Assembly: GCA_910589415.1 (NCBI GenBank)
Contig: OU342636.1
Span: 5,996,437 to 6,060,436 of the forward strand
DNA length: 64,000 nucleotides
Reading direction: 5' to 3'
Origin: Malachius bipustulatus
Taxonomy: Eukaryota; Arthropoda; Insecta; Coleoptera; Melyridae
The notes beneath the pieces were generated by a model that worked only from the letters and a program-made list of their open reading frames with translations, was not told where the DNA came from and did no database searches. Made by a program: the position numbers and the translations under genes. Within the stretch, counting starts at the first letter, position 1, and each line of letters begins with the position of its first letter. Positions 19,031-29,475 of the stretch are shown piece by piece.

Positions 19031-21688
19031 CTACGTCAGGGTCGCACCAGCTGCCGGCGCCTCTAATAGACCGCGGGCATTTGTGAGCGGAATCTCGTTA
19101 CACTGCCCTCTCCTTAAAGACCTTTCGTCCCGAAAGGTAGTCCTTTCCGGACGATGTAAATATCTGCAGGCTGATCCGTTTCTGCAGCTTGATGTCTGGT
19201 AGAAGTAGCAGTCAATGGTCTTCTTTCCTCCGACCCTTCGGTTAAAGCTGCACACCAGCACGTCAATCCCCGTATGTCGGAACAGGACCTCCAACATACT
19301 ACGGACAACACGCCAATCCAAATTATCCCTTCCATATGCCAATTTTGGTATCGCTAAGTTAGTCTCATTGCTGGCCACCATCACTTCCCTGAGTCTGGTG
19401 AGTGCATTCCATAAATCGTGGTAGGTGGGTTTTTCTTGTGACTTTTCTTTGATGACTAAGTGATAGATACTTCTTCTCACTCCACCTTCCACGTGCTCAA
19501 TGCGTAGTGCGTCTCCTAACCGAGGGTTCTGCTTCCGTAGCTCATCAAGTTGGCCAAATTTTGCTCGGAAGACATTTGCGATTCCTCGGTACATCAGAAG
19601 GTCTCTTGCGACGCAATGAGCCAGGCTGTAATGCGAGGGTACTTCAAAAAGGCCACCGGGCTCCTCTCGAACCACACCAAACCGAGACCTATGTGTGCCT
19701 GTGTGCAAAGCCATGAAGTCTTCGAATGAGCAGTCGTTGTCTCGTTTGATCACCCTGGCTTCTGCTGTCGGATCGTCATTGTCCCCAACATAAGGTGTTA
19801 ATCGGTTGAAGTGGACAACTCTTGGTTTTCCCCTGGGCTGCTTCTGGATTCTATATACCACATCGTTGATCCTTGCTAGCACTCGATATGGACCCTCCCA
19901 CGACGACTGTAGTTTTGGTGATAGACCTCGACGTCGTTGAGGATTATGAAGCCAGACCATATCTCCGGGTTGATAGCCGCCTTCCTGCGCCTTGATGTCA
20001 TAAGCCTCCTTCATTCGGTCGCTAGCACCCTGTATATGAACTCGTACTCGTTCGTGCATATCGTCCATCTTCTTGCGGAGCTCGCTGACGTAGTCCTCTC
20101 CAGCAACCTCTGCTCCGGGAGGGCACCCAAACTGCAAGTCGCAAGGCAACCTCAATTCTCGTCCCATTACGATCTTCGCCGGTTTTTGGCCCGTGGTTTC
20201 GTGTACGGCAGATCTGTAGGCTAACAGAAAGAGGTGCAGACATTTGTCCCAGTCTCTTTGGTGGTCAGAGACAACCTTTGATAAATATCGGTTCATGGTG
20301 CGGTTCATGCGTTCCACCATTCCATCAGATTGCGGATGCAAGGCAGTTGTTCTTGTCTTGCGTATACCCAGAAGTCTGCAGATATTTTGAAACAGGTTGG
20401 ACTCAAAATTTCTACCCTGGTCGGAATGAAGCTCCAAAGGCACGCCAAATCGACAGACCCATTCTTTTACTAATACTTCTGCGATCGTCACAGCCTCCTG
20501 ATTCGGCAACGCATACGCTTCGACCCATTTGCTAAAATAATCCATAACGACCACGATGTACTTGCTCCCCGCCTCGCTTTCCGGGAACGGTCCAGCTACA
20601 TCGATTGCGATTCTCTCAAATGGGCTGCCTACGTTGTACTGCTTCATTGGGGCTCTCTTCCGCCTCTTGGGTCCATTGCTCGCTGCACAGGTAACGCATT
20701 TTCTGCACCAATCTTTCACGTCTTCCTTGCTGTTAACCCAGTAGAAGCGTTCTCTTAACTTGCCCAGCGTCTTCGCCACTCCAAGATGTCCGCCGGATGC
20801 GCCGTTATGCATTTCCCTGAGTACTTCAGCGACACGATTGTTAGGGACTATAATCTGCTTACGCTTCTCCCTGCCGTCTTCTCCTTCTAGGATGCGTTTC
20901 AGTATTCCATCATGGAGTATGATGGAATCCCACTGTGCCCAGTAGCACTTTACAGCCGGGGAATGTCGTGCTACCTGTTGCCAAGCTGGTCTATGGCCTG
21001 CTCTCTTCCAAGCCATCACAAGTCCTAAGACAGGGTCACCTTCTTGGTCTACTTCAATTGCTGCTAGTTGCCAGTTGTCAGACACAACCGTTGTTCTTCT
21101 GCAGAGAACAGACTCTTTTTCTTCAGCTCGCTGGCAGTGTTTGCAGTCCGGAGGACAAGGTCTTCTGGTCAAGGCGTCAGCATTCCCATGGATCTTCCCG
21201 GCACGATGCTCTGTTTCGAAGTCGAATTCCTGTAGCCTTTCGATCCATCTGGCTACCTGTCCTTCCGGGTTCTTGAATTGTAGTAGCCATTTGAGAGCTG
21301 CGTGGTCGGTCCTGAGGAGGAAGTTCCTTCCATAGAGGTATTTATAGAAGTGTTCTACCAACTTCACGACTGCCAAGAGTTCTCTGCGAGTCACACAATA
21401 ATTCCGTTCTGGCTTGGATAAAGTTTTACTGAAATACCCGATAACCCTTTCTTGGCCTCCCTGTATTTGTGACAAAACGGCACCTATTCCTACGTTGCTG
21501 GCATCTGTGTCTAAGATTTCCCTTTTTTGGTTGACGTTACGTACAACGTGCCTGATTTGCATGGTTCCTGTGGCGAACGGAGTAAACTGACGCAATGCAT
21601 CGAACATCTCTAAAGTAGCCGCATTTAAAATGTTTGCGTTGTTACAACGGTTCTTGCACATGCACATCCAAGAAAAACAAATTTGCAT
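19031..21688 (-). CDS. Ty3/gypsy RNase H-integrase fused to macrodomain and CCCH zinc finger (U2, intact)
   Basis: 885 codons, ATG start. Residues 1-56 match nothing. RNase H spans 57-175 (LDTDASNVGIGAVLSQ, RRELLAVV, RTDHAALKW, GNADAL). The integrase zinc-binding H2C2 uses H294, H301, C331 and C334. The catalytic core has D363, D423 and E459 (DD35E). A GPY/F module lies at 572-632. Residues 671-815 form a macrodomain closest in motif to TARG1/OARD1: SLAHCVARD, a GIANVFRAKFG loop, KEKSQEKPTY and AYGRDNLDW. K747 and D788 sit at the two TARG1 catalytic positions with identical 41-residue spacing. A CCCH finger follows (C827-x7-C835-x5-C841-x3-H845). Gag, protease and RT are absent. Whether it is a defective pol or a repurposed nuclear protein is open. 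Private changes: KLVEHF, DALTRRP. Confidence 0.9.
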   Translation of the reverse strand: MQICFSWMCMCKNRCNNANILNAATLEMFDALRQFTPFATGTMQIRHVVRNVNQKREILDTDASNVGIGAVLSQIQGGQERVIGYFSKTLSKPERNYCVTRRELLAVVKLVEHFYKYLYGRNFLLRTDHAALKWLLQFKNPEGQVARWIERLQEFDFETEHRAGKIHGNADALTRRPCPPDCKHCQRAEEKESVLCRRTTVVSDNWQLAAIEVDQEGDPVLGLVMAWKRAGHRPAWQQVARHSPAVKCYWAQWDSIILHDGILKRILEGEDGREKRKQIIVPNNRVAEVLREMHNGASGGHLGVAKTLGKLRERFYWVNSKEDVKDWCRKCVTCAASNGPKRRKRAPMKQYNVGSPFERIAIDVAGPFPESEAGSKYIVVVMDYFSKWVEAYALPNQEAVTIAEVLVKEWVCRFGVPLELHSDQGRNFESNLFQNICRLLGIRKTRTTALHPQSDGMVERMNRTMNRYLSKVVSDHQRDWDKCLHLFLLAYRSAVHETTGQKPAKIVMGRELRLPCDLQFGCPPGAEVAGEDYVSELRKKMDDMHERVRVHIQGASDRMKEAYDIKAQEGGYQPGDMVWLHNPQRRRGLSPKLQSSWEGPYRVLARINDVVYRIQKQPRGKPRVVHFNRLTPYVGDNDDPTAEARVIKRDNDCSFEDFMALHTGTHRSRFGVVREEPGGLFEVPSHYSLAHCVARDLLMYRGIANVFRAKFGQLDELRKQNPRLGDALRIEHVEGGVRRSIYHLVIKEKSQEKPTYHDLWNALTRLREVMVASNETNLAIPKLAYGRDNLDWRVVRSMLEVLFRHTGIDVLVCSFNRRVGGKKTIDCYFYQTSSCRNGSACRYLHRPERTTFRDERSLRRGQCNEIPLTNARGLLEAPAAGATLT

Positions 21689-21695
21689 AGCTCAC

Positions 21696-21765
21696 CCTGC
21701 CAGCGGGATCGACAATGGGCTCATATTGTCTTATCTTGTACCTAACGCTACCGTGCACCCGTTCG
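21696..21765 (-). other. Candidate 70-bp exon upstream of the integrase ORF
   Basis: Bounded by a strong acceptor (TTTTTTCTTTTAG) and a strong donor (GG|GTGAGC). One frame is open and reads ERVHGSVRYKIRQYEPIVDPAGR-like sequence (S or T at residue 6 depending on unit). It is conserved in all units that keep this part. The family is not recognised and no partner exon in the right phase was found; U8 lacks it by deletion. Confidence 0.3.
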
Positions 21766-22715
21766 CTAAAAGAAAAAAGTATACATATATTTTATTTTAT
21801 TAACTATTTATGGTAATATTCATCAATGCAAAAGCAAATGAGGAACTGTATCGTCTGATTATTTCCAGAAATCCGCCATGCAATATACATGTTATTGGGG
21901 TCGAAGAATTCCTCAACTGATCAGGATATTCGGGTCTTTGAATGGATACTGAGCCACTGAGACAACATTAATTAGGTGATTGAATTTAGTAAATGCGCAT
22001 CGCATTTACTATCTAATCTATGTAATAAACAGACTGATCAGTTTGGAAATATATCCCCCCCCCCCACAATCAATAGCAACTGTTCTAATAATTCCAATAT
22101 TCATGAGGTAATTTTGGAATTTGTCAGAACTTTTAGATTGTCATTATACAGGGTGAGTCAATAGTGAGAGATCGGAACATTGCTATTCAACCGTACAAGA
22201 TAAAACAAAATTTCAAACGCCATCCCAAATCGTTTGTTACTCTGCATATTTCAAAAATATTTTCAATTATACAGAGTGGACCATATTTTGCCTACACGTA
22301 TCCATTTTTTTTTTCAAATAGAACCCCCTATATTTTATGACATATTCTTATTCGACTGTGAAATAGCTTTATGTCAACACATATTGTTTGACATTTAGGT
22401 GCGGCGTTGATATTTAAAAAATGTTTTCAAAAAAATTCATCGCATGCATGTATTCACTGAAAAGAATCCTCAGAACTTAGTTTTGCAGTTTTAAGATTGA
22501 AATTTGGTATCCACATGGAGAAAGCCAGGTCTATCATCGCGATATAATAAGACTGAGATCTACTATACAGGTGAGTCACAAATAACTGTAAAATTTTGCT
22601 TACTTCGGAAGGTCATAACTTCACTTTTTCAAATGACACACTCGGTATTTTTTTCCACAATTAGATCCACCTCTGATCTGACTACATTTTTTATCTAGTA
22701 TGTCATATACCTAAA

Positions 22716-22823
22716 ATGCACAGCATTGCTCTTATGGCGCTCATAGTTGCCGCTTTTGTCGTACTTCTGGGACTTCTGTTGCACTTCTGTAACGTTTTGT
22801 ACCTCCGCAGACTGCCCTTTTAA
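22716..22823 (+). CDS. Small membrane peptide, 35-codon version (U3)
   Basis: An internal deletion removes KRPRAYA and the following segment but rejoins in frame to the 49-codon version's tail (LLLHFCNVLYLRRLPF). The hydrophobic start is unchanged. U9 has the same form. Confidence 0.3.
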   Translation: MHSIALMALIVAAFVVLLGLLLHFCNVLYLRRLPF

Positions 22824-22916
22824 CATTGATCTCGTTCATAAGTGAGGATTGCACAACATGGAACAGCACAGTAGAGTTTATAACTTCATACATTATTACA
22901 ATATTCAGATAATTAT

Positions 22917-23328
22917 TTATATTCTTTTGAATCCGACCGTGAATTTAATATAAAAATCTATAATCACGTCGTTTAAAAATTGATCTTGTGCCAAGCACAT
23001 ATAATCTTCCGTTTTGATCGGGATTTGAACTCTACCTTCAGGTGGGTAAGTCAAAAGATCTGTACAAGACCTGAAAAAAAATTGAATGAAAACCTAATTT
23101 AAAAGAAACTCTGTTACAAACACTTGGATAAATAATAAAGTAAGGTTACATTGCGTTCTTTTGAAGAGCTTCTGAGTTTTTCGTTAATCGCAATCTTCTA
23201 GACTTCCTAGTCCTAGAGGTTCTTAATTTCTTAACATGCTTATTTTTATTTCTAACCATATTTTTCCATTTTTTCGCTTTGCATCTTAAAACTTTGACTT
23301 GCAAAATTGTATTGCACAATAACAACAT
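22917..23328 (-). CDS. Two-exon gene with SENP6/7-like second exon (U3)
   Basis: Exon 1 23150-23328, exon 2 22917-23070, 79-nt intron; open. Exon 2 has two changes in the same stretch (RVQIPIKTED instead of RVRIPINTED). Confidence 0.45.
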
Positions 23329-23406
23329 TCCGACAATGTACCACTTATTCACGGCTTCAAGTTGAAATACTTGAAATTATGAAAATCAGGAGCACAATAG
23401 TTATTT

Positions 23407-23533
23407 ACATTACAAGCTACGAAAGTTCACTTTTAGGTGTGAGGTGTATTTAAATACCCGAGGCGAAGCGTAGCGTAGCCGAGGGTATTTAAAAACTCCG
23501 AGCACCTGAAAGAGCTTTCGTAGCTTGTAATGT
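23407..23533. repeat. Foldback hairpin (U3), perfect 19-bp arms
   Basis: Outer arms ACATTACAAGCTACGAAAG and its exact complement CTTTCGTAGCTTGTAATGT, enclosing the 39-bp GC-rich centre. Confidence 0.85.
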
Positions 23534-23818
23534 ATTAACCTTTTCATTCTCCCCTTGCCATATTGAACCACGGATTAAGAAGAAATTAGTAAAATAATAC
23601 TGTAACAATTTTTACTTAATTGTTCTTCGGGTTCGTTTATCGATTGGTAAAACTCAGATCTTATTTTCAACTAATTTAATAACATTTGACTATTTATTTT
23701 TACAACACCAAATAAGTACTACTTATCTATTTTCATTTATATTGCACCACTAATTACGGCTTATTCTTTTATCTGTCATTTTTCGGAGAGACGCCATCCA
23801 GACGGTTACTCCGGAAAC

Positions 23819-26474
23819 CTACGTCAGGGTCGCACCAGCTGCCGGCGCCTCTAATAGACCGCGGGCATTTGTGAGCGGAATCTCGTTACACTGCCCTCTC
23901 CTTAAAGACCTTTCGTCCCGAAAGGTAGTCCTTTCCGGACGATGTAAATATCTGCAGGCTGATCCGTTTCTGCAGCTTAATGTCTGGTAGAAGTAGCAGT
24001 CAATGGTCTTCTTTCCTCCGACCCTTCGGTTAAAGCTGCACACCAGCACGTCAATCCCCGTATGTCGGAACAGGACCTCCAACATACTACGGACAACACG
24101 CCAATCCAAATTATCCCTTCCATATGCCAATTTTGGTATCGCTAAGTTAGTCTCATTGCTGGCCACCATCACTTCCCTGAGTCTGGTGAGTGCATTCCAT
24201 AAATCGTGGTAGGTGGGTTTTTCTTGTGACTTTTCTTTGATGACTAAGTGATAGATACTTCTTCTCACTCCACCTTCCACGTGCTCAATGCGTAGTGCGT
24301 CTCCTAACCGAGGGTTCTGCTTCCGTAGCTCATCAAGTTGGCCAAATTTTGCTCGGAAGACATTTGCGATTCCTCGGTACATCAGAAGGTCTCTTGCGAC
24401 GCAATGAGCCAGGCTGTAATGCGAGGGTACTTCAAAAAGGCCACCGGGCTCCTCTCGAACCACACCAAACCGAGACCTATGTGTGCCTGTGTGCAAAGCC
24501 ATGAAGTCTTCGAATGAGCAGTCGTTGTCTCGTTTGATCACCCTGGCTTCTGCTGTCGGATCGTCATTGTCCCCAACATAAGGTGTTAATCGGTTGAAGT
24601 GGACAACTCTTGGTTTTCCCCTGGGCTGCTTCTGGATTCTATATACCACATCGTTGATCCTTGCTAGCACTCGATATGGACCCTCCCACGACGACTGTAG
24701 TTTTGGTGATAGACCTCGACGTCGTTGAGGATTATGAAGCCAGACCATATCTCCGGGTTGATAGCCGCCTTCCTGCGCCTTGATGTCATAAGCCTCCTTC
24801 ATTCGGTCGCTAGCACCCTGTATATGAACTCGTACTCGTTCGTGCATATCGTCCATCTTCTTGCGGAGCTCGCTGACGTAGTCCTCTCCAGCAACCTCTG
24901 CTCCGGGAGGGCACCCAAACTGCAAGTCGCAAGGCAACCTCAATTCTCGTCCCATTACGATCTTCGCCGGTTTTTGGCCCGTGGTTTCGTGTACGGCAGA
25001 TCTGTAGGCTAACAGAAAGAGGTGCAGACATTTGTCCCAGTCTCTTTGGTGGTCAGAGACAACCTTTGATAAATATCGGTTCATGGTGCGGTTCATGCGT
25101 TCCACCATTCCATCAGATTGCGGATGCAAGGCAGTTGTTCTTGTCTTGCGTATACCCAGAAGTCTGCAGATATTTTGAAGCAGGTTGGACTCAAAATTTC
25201 TACCCTGGTCGGAATGAAGCTCCAAAGGCACGCCAAATCGACAGACCCATTCTTTTACTAATACTTCTGCGATCGTCACAGCCTCCTGATTCGGCAACGC
25301 ATACGCTTCGACCCATTTGCTAAAATAATCCATAACGACCACGATGCACTTGTTCCCCGCCTCGCTTTCCGGGAACGGTCCAGCTACATCGATTGCGATT
25401 CTCTCAAATGGGCTGCCTAGGTTGTACTGCTTCATTGGGGCTCTCTTCCGCCTCTGGGGCCCATTGCTCGCTGCACAGGTAACGCATTTTCTGCACCAAT
25501 CTTTCACGTCTTCCTTGCTGTTAACCCAGTAGAAGCGTTCTCTTAACTTGCCCAGCGTCTTCGCCACTCCAAGATGTCCGCCGGATGCGCCGTTATGCAT
25601 TTCCCTGAGTACTTCAGCGACACGATTGTTAGGGACTATAATCTGCTTACGCTTCTCCCTGCCGTCTTCTCCTTCTAGGATGCGTTTCAGTATTCCATCA
25701 TGGAGTATGATGGAATCCCACTGTGCCCAGTAGCACTTTACAGCCGGGGAATGTCGTGCTACCTGTTGCCAAGCTGGTCTATGGCCTGCTCTCTTCCAAG
25801 CCATCACAAGTCCTAAGACAGGGTCACCTTCTTGGTCTACTTCAATTGCTGCTAGTTGCCAGTTGTCAGACACAACCGTTGTTCTTCTGCAGAGAACAGA
25901 CTCTTTTTCTTCAGCTCTGGCTGTGTTTGCAGTCCGGAGGACAAGGTCTTCTGGACAAGGCGTCAGCATTCCCATGGATCTTCCCGGCACGATGCTCTGT
26001 TTCGAAGTCGAATTCCTGTAGCCTTTCGATCCATCTGGCTACCTGTCCTTCCGGGTTCTTGAATTGTAGTAGCCATTTGAGAGCTGCGTGGTCGGTCCTG
26101 AGGAGGAAGTTCCTTCCATAGAGGTATTTATAGAAGTGTTCTACCGACTTCACGACTGCCAAGAGTTCTCTGCGAGTCACACAATAATTCCGTTCTGGCT
26201 TGGATAAAGTTTTACTGAAATACCCGATAACCCTTTCTTGGCCTCCCTGTATTTGTGACAAAACGGCACCTATTCCTACGTTGCTGGCATCTGTGTCTAA
26301 GATTTCCCTTTTTTGGTTGACGTTACGTACAACGTGCCTGATTTGCATGGTTCCTGTGGCGAACGGAGTAAACTGACGCAATGCATCGAACATCTCTAAA
26401 GTAGCCGCATTTAAAATGTTAGCGTTGTTACAACTGTTCTTGCACATGCACATCCAAGAAATACAAATTTGCAT
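23819..26474 (-). pseudogene. RNase H-integrase-macrodomain-CCCH ORF, frameshifted (U3)
   Basis: A net 2-bp loss at about 25913-25924, just after the RNase H (between PDCKH and AEEKE), splits the ORF into 25911-26474 and 23819-25990. The integrase, macrodomain and CCCH parts are otherwise complete; SSCRNG reads LSCRNG in the zinc finger without touching a ligand. Confidence 0.9.
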
Positions 26475-26932
26475 AGCTCACCCTGCCAGCGGGATCGACA
26501 ATGGGCTCATATTGTCTTATCTTGTACCTAACGCTACCGTGCACCCGTTCGCTAAAAGAAAAAAGTATACATATATTTTATTTTATTAACTATTTATGGT
26601 AATATTCATCAATGCAAAAGCAAATGAGGAACTGTATCGTCTGATTATTTCCAGAAATCCGCCATGCAATATACATGTTATTGGGGTCGAAGAATTCCTC
26701 AACTGATCAGGATATTCGGGTCTTTGAATGGATACTGAGCCACTGAGACAACATTAATTAGGTGATTGAATTTAGTAAATGCGCATCGCATTTACTATCT
26801 AATCTATGTAATAAACAGACTGATAAGTTTGAAAATATATCCCCCCCCCCACAATCAATAGCAACTGTTCTAATAATTCCAATATTCATGAGGTAATTTT
26901 GGAATTTGTCAGAACTTTTAGATTGTCATTAT

Positions 26933-27758
26933 TAGAGAACGGATTATAGGCAAAGAAAAAATGCAAAATAGGCGCCTTTATAGGCACATTTTTTGGGATA
27001 AAAAGGCTTAAACTTGAACCAAATAGGCAATAAAATAGGCAAATTTTACTACCAAATTTTCAATACATAGAAAAATTGAGTAACACAAATTTACGTTTAT
27101 ATGTGCCTTTAAAATTCCTGCCGATTTCCAAAAATTTACAGCAATTTTCCTAAGATTTTGTTTAACATCAAGCACGTTGTTTGATAAATAAAACAATTAC
27201 AAATATTACACTTTAGCATTTTGCTACAAGCTCGGATGAAAAATATTGTGTCGCCATCCAAGAATTCAGGATATGGTTTAATCCACGAAGAAATTTTGCT
27301 TGATTTAGGTACTCATTTTTATGTATTAAAATTTTATGCCAGCAAATTCTGGTCTACCAGTACCTTCATATTCATTCATGAGAAGTAAGAAAGTAACAGA
27401 TACATTTGGGATTCATTAAAACCAGATATGTGTAGTAAATGGAAACAATACTAATTTGAGAACTTGAAAAGATATGCCTCAGCCTTCACCACAGGTGTTC
27501 GGGTCAGTTATTATTTCTATAAGGGGTTATAGCTATTGACTTAGGACCTATAATAAATTATCTCAAGTAGGGTAGTAAAATTTTCAAATATTCTTTCAAA
27601 GTTAATAATTATTACCTACCATGAAATGTATTTTGAGGTGGATAAATTTAAATTTATTTGAATAGGCAAGAATAGGCATTTTTTGTCAAAATAAGCACCA
27701 GATACTCAAATAGGCAAAAAAGGCACAGATAGGCACTTTGCCTATAATCCGTTCTCTA
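26933..27758. mobile_element. hAT-type non-autonomous element, 826 bp (U3 leader)
   Basis: Perfect inverted ends of about 23 bp begin TAGAGAACGGATTATAGG. The 8-bp target duplication GTCATTAT lies at 26925-26932 and 27759-27766; units without the insertion have a single copy followed by ACAGGG. Eight-bp duplications and TAGAG-type ends are hallmarks of hAT transposons. There is no transposase. Many direct AATAGGCA/ATAGGCAC boxes lie in both subterminal regions, probably transposase-binding motifs. Confidence 0.9.
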
Positions 27759-28333
27759 GTCATTATACAGGGTGAGTCAATAGTGAGAGATCGGAACATT
27801 GCTATTCAACCGTACAAGATAAAACAAAATTTCAAACGCCATCCCAAATCGTTTGTTACTCTGCATATTTCAAAAATATTTTCAATTATACAGAGTGGAC
27901 CATATTTTGCCTACACGTATCCATTTTTTTTTTCAAATAGAACCCCCTATATTTTATGACATATTCTTATTCGACTGTGAAATAGCTTTATGTCAACACA
28001 TATTGTTTGACATTTAGGTGCGGCGTTGACATTTAAAAAAATGTTTTCAAAAAAATTCATCGCATGCATGTATTTACTGAAAAGAATCCTCAGAACTTAG
28101 TTTTGCAGTTTTGATTGAAATTTGGTATCCACATGGAGAAAGCCAGGTCTATCATCGCGATATAATAAGACTGAGATCTACTATACAGGTGAGTCACAAA
28201 TAACTGTAAAATTTTGCTTACTTCGGAAGGTCATAACTTCACTTTTTCAAATGACACACTCGGTATTTTTTTCCACAATTAGATCCACCTCTGATCTGAC
28301 TACATTTTTTATCTAGTATGTCATATACCTAAA

Positions 28334-28483
28334 ATGCACAGCATTGCTCTTATGGCGCTCATAGTTGCCGCTTTTGTCGTACTTCTGGGAAGCAAGCGTC
28401 CACGAGCGTACGCTCTTCATTTTGAAAATTATTTAATTCTTCACTTCTGTAACGTTTTGTACCTCCGCAGACTGCCCTTTTAA
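28334..28483 (+). CDS. Small secreted/membrane peptide, 49-codon version (U4)
   Basis: Same protein as the U2 copy; the donor and acceptor boxes upstream are unchanged. Confidence 0.3.
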   Translation: MHSIALMALIVAAFVVLLGSKRPRAYALHFENYLILHFCNVLYLRRLPF

Positions 28484-28576
28484 CATTGATCTCGTTCATA
28501 AGTGAGGATTGCACAACATGGAACAGCACAGTAGAGTTTATAACTTCATACATTATTACAATATTCAGATAATTAT

Positions 28577-28985
28577 TTATATTCTTTTGAATCCGACCGT
28601 GAATTTAATATAAAAATCTATAATCACGTCGTTTAAAAATTGATCTTGTGCCAAGCACATATAATCTTCCGTGTTGATCGGGATTCGAACTCTACCTTCA
28701 GGTGGGTAAGTCAAAAGATCTGTACAAGACCTGAAAAAAAATTGAATGAAAACTTAATAAAGAAACTCTGTTACAAACACTTGGATAAATTATAAAGTAA
28801 GGTTACATTGCGTTCTTTTGAAGAGCTTCTGAGTTTTTCGTTAATCGCAATCTTCTAGACTTCCTAGTCCTAGAGGTTCTTAATTTCTTAACATGCTTAT
28901 TTTTATTTCTAATCATATTTTTTCATTTTTTCGCTTTGCATCTTAAAACTTTGACTTGCAAAATTGTATTGCACAATAACAACAT
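28577..28985 (-). pseudogene. SENP6/7-like two-exon gene, nonsense in exon 1 (U4)
   Basis: Exon 2 (28577-28730) is open and identical in protein to U2. In exon 1 the Trp codon of KKW has become TGA (28923-28925), and the intron has lost 5 bp. Confidence 0.6.
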
Positions 28986-29063
28986 TCCGACAATGTACCA
29001 CTTATTCACGGCTTCAAGTTGAAATACTTGAAATTATGAAAATCAGGAGCACAATAGTTATTT

Positions 29064-29190
29064 ACATTACAAGCTACGAAAGTTCACTTTTAGGTGTGAG
29101 GTGTATTTAAATACCCGAGGCGAAGCGTAGCGTAGCCGAGGGTATTTAAAAACTCCGAGCACCTGAAAGAGCTTTCGTAGCTTGTAATGT
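29064..29190. repeat. Foldback hairpin (U4), perfect arms
   Basis: Same 127-bp form as in U3. Confidence 0.8.
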
Positions 29191-29475
29191 ATTAACCTTT
29201 TCATTCTCCCCTTGCCATATTGAACCACGGATTAAGAAGAAATTAGTAAAATAATACTGTAACAATTTTTACTTAATTGTTCTTCGGGTTCGTTTATCGA
29301 TTGGTAAAACTCAGATCTTATTTTCAACTAATTTAATAACATTTGACTATTTATTTTTACAACACCAAATAAGTACTACTTATCTATTTTCATTTATATT
29401 GCACCACTAATTACGGCTTATTCTTTTATCTGTCATTTTTCGGAGAGACGCCATCCAGACGGTTACTCCGGAAAC

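Larger units (their letters stand above)
17634..22461 (-). repeat. Array unit U2, uninterrupted reference copy
   Basis: 4828 bp with no insertions: peptide ORF, SENP-like gene, hairpin, intact 885-codon ORF, then a leader containing the candidate 70-bp exon (21696-21765), the 11-bp-arm hairpin and a TATACAGGGTGAGTCA box at 22145. Confidence 0.9.
22462..28081 (-). repeat. Array unit U3, leftmost carrying the hAT insertion
   Basis: 5620 bp including the 826-bp insertion in its leader. Its C-terminal ORF half is of the A subfamily (KTRTTA, FNRL, RIEHV, RVVRSM), while its leader has the insertion shared with U4-U6, so the unit is a chimera. Confidence 0.9.

Noticed and set aside
19031..22461. 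Array unit as a Ginger-type DNA transposon (gypsy-like integrase plus Ulp1-type protease)
   Set aside because: Ginger elements lack RNase H and have terminal inverted repeats; here RNase H is present, unit ends have no inverted repeats, and the SENP piece lacks its catalytic residues.
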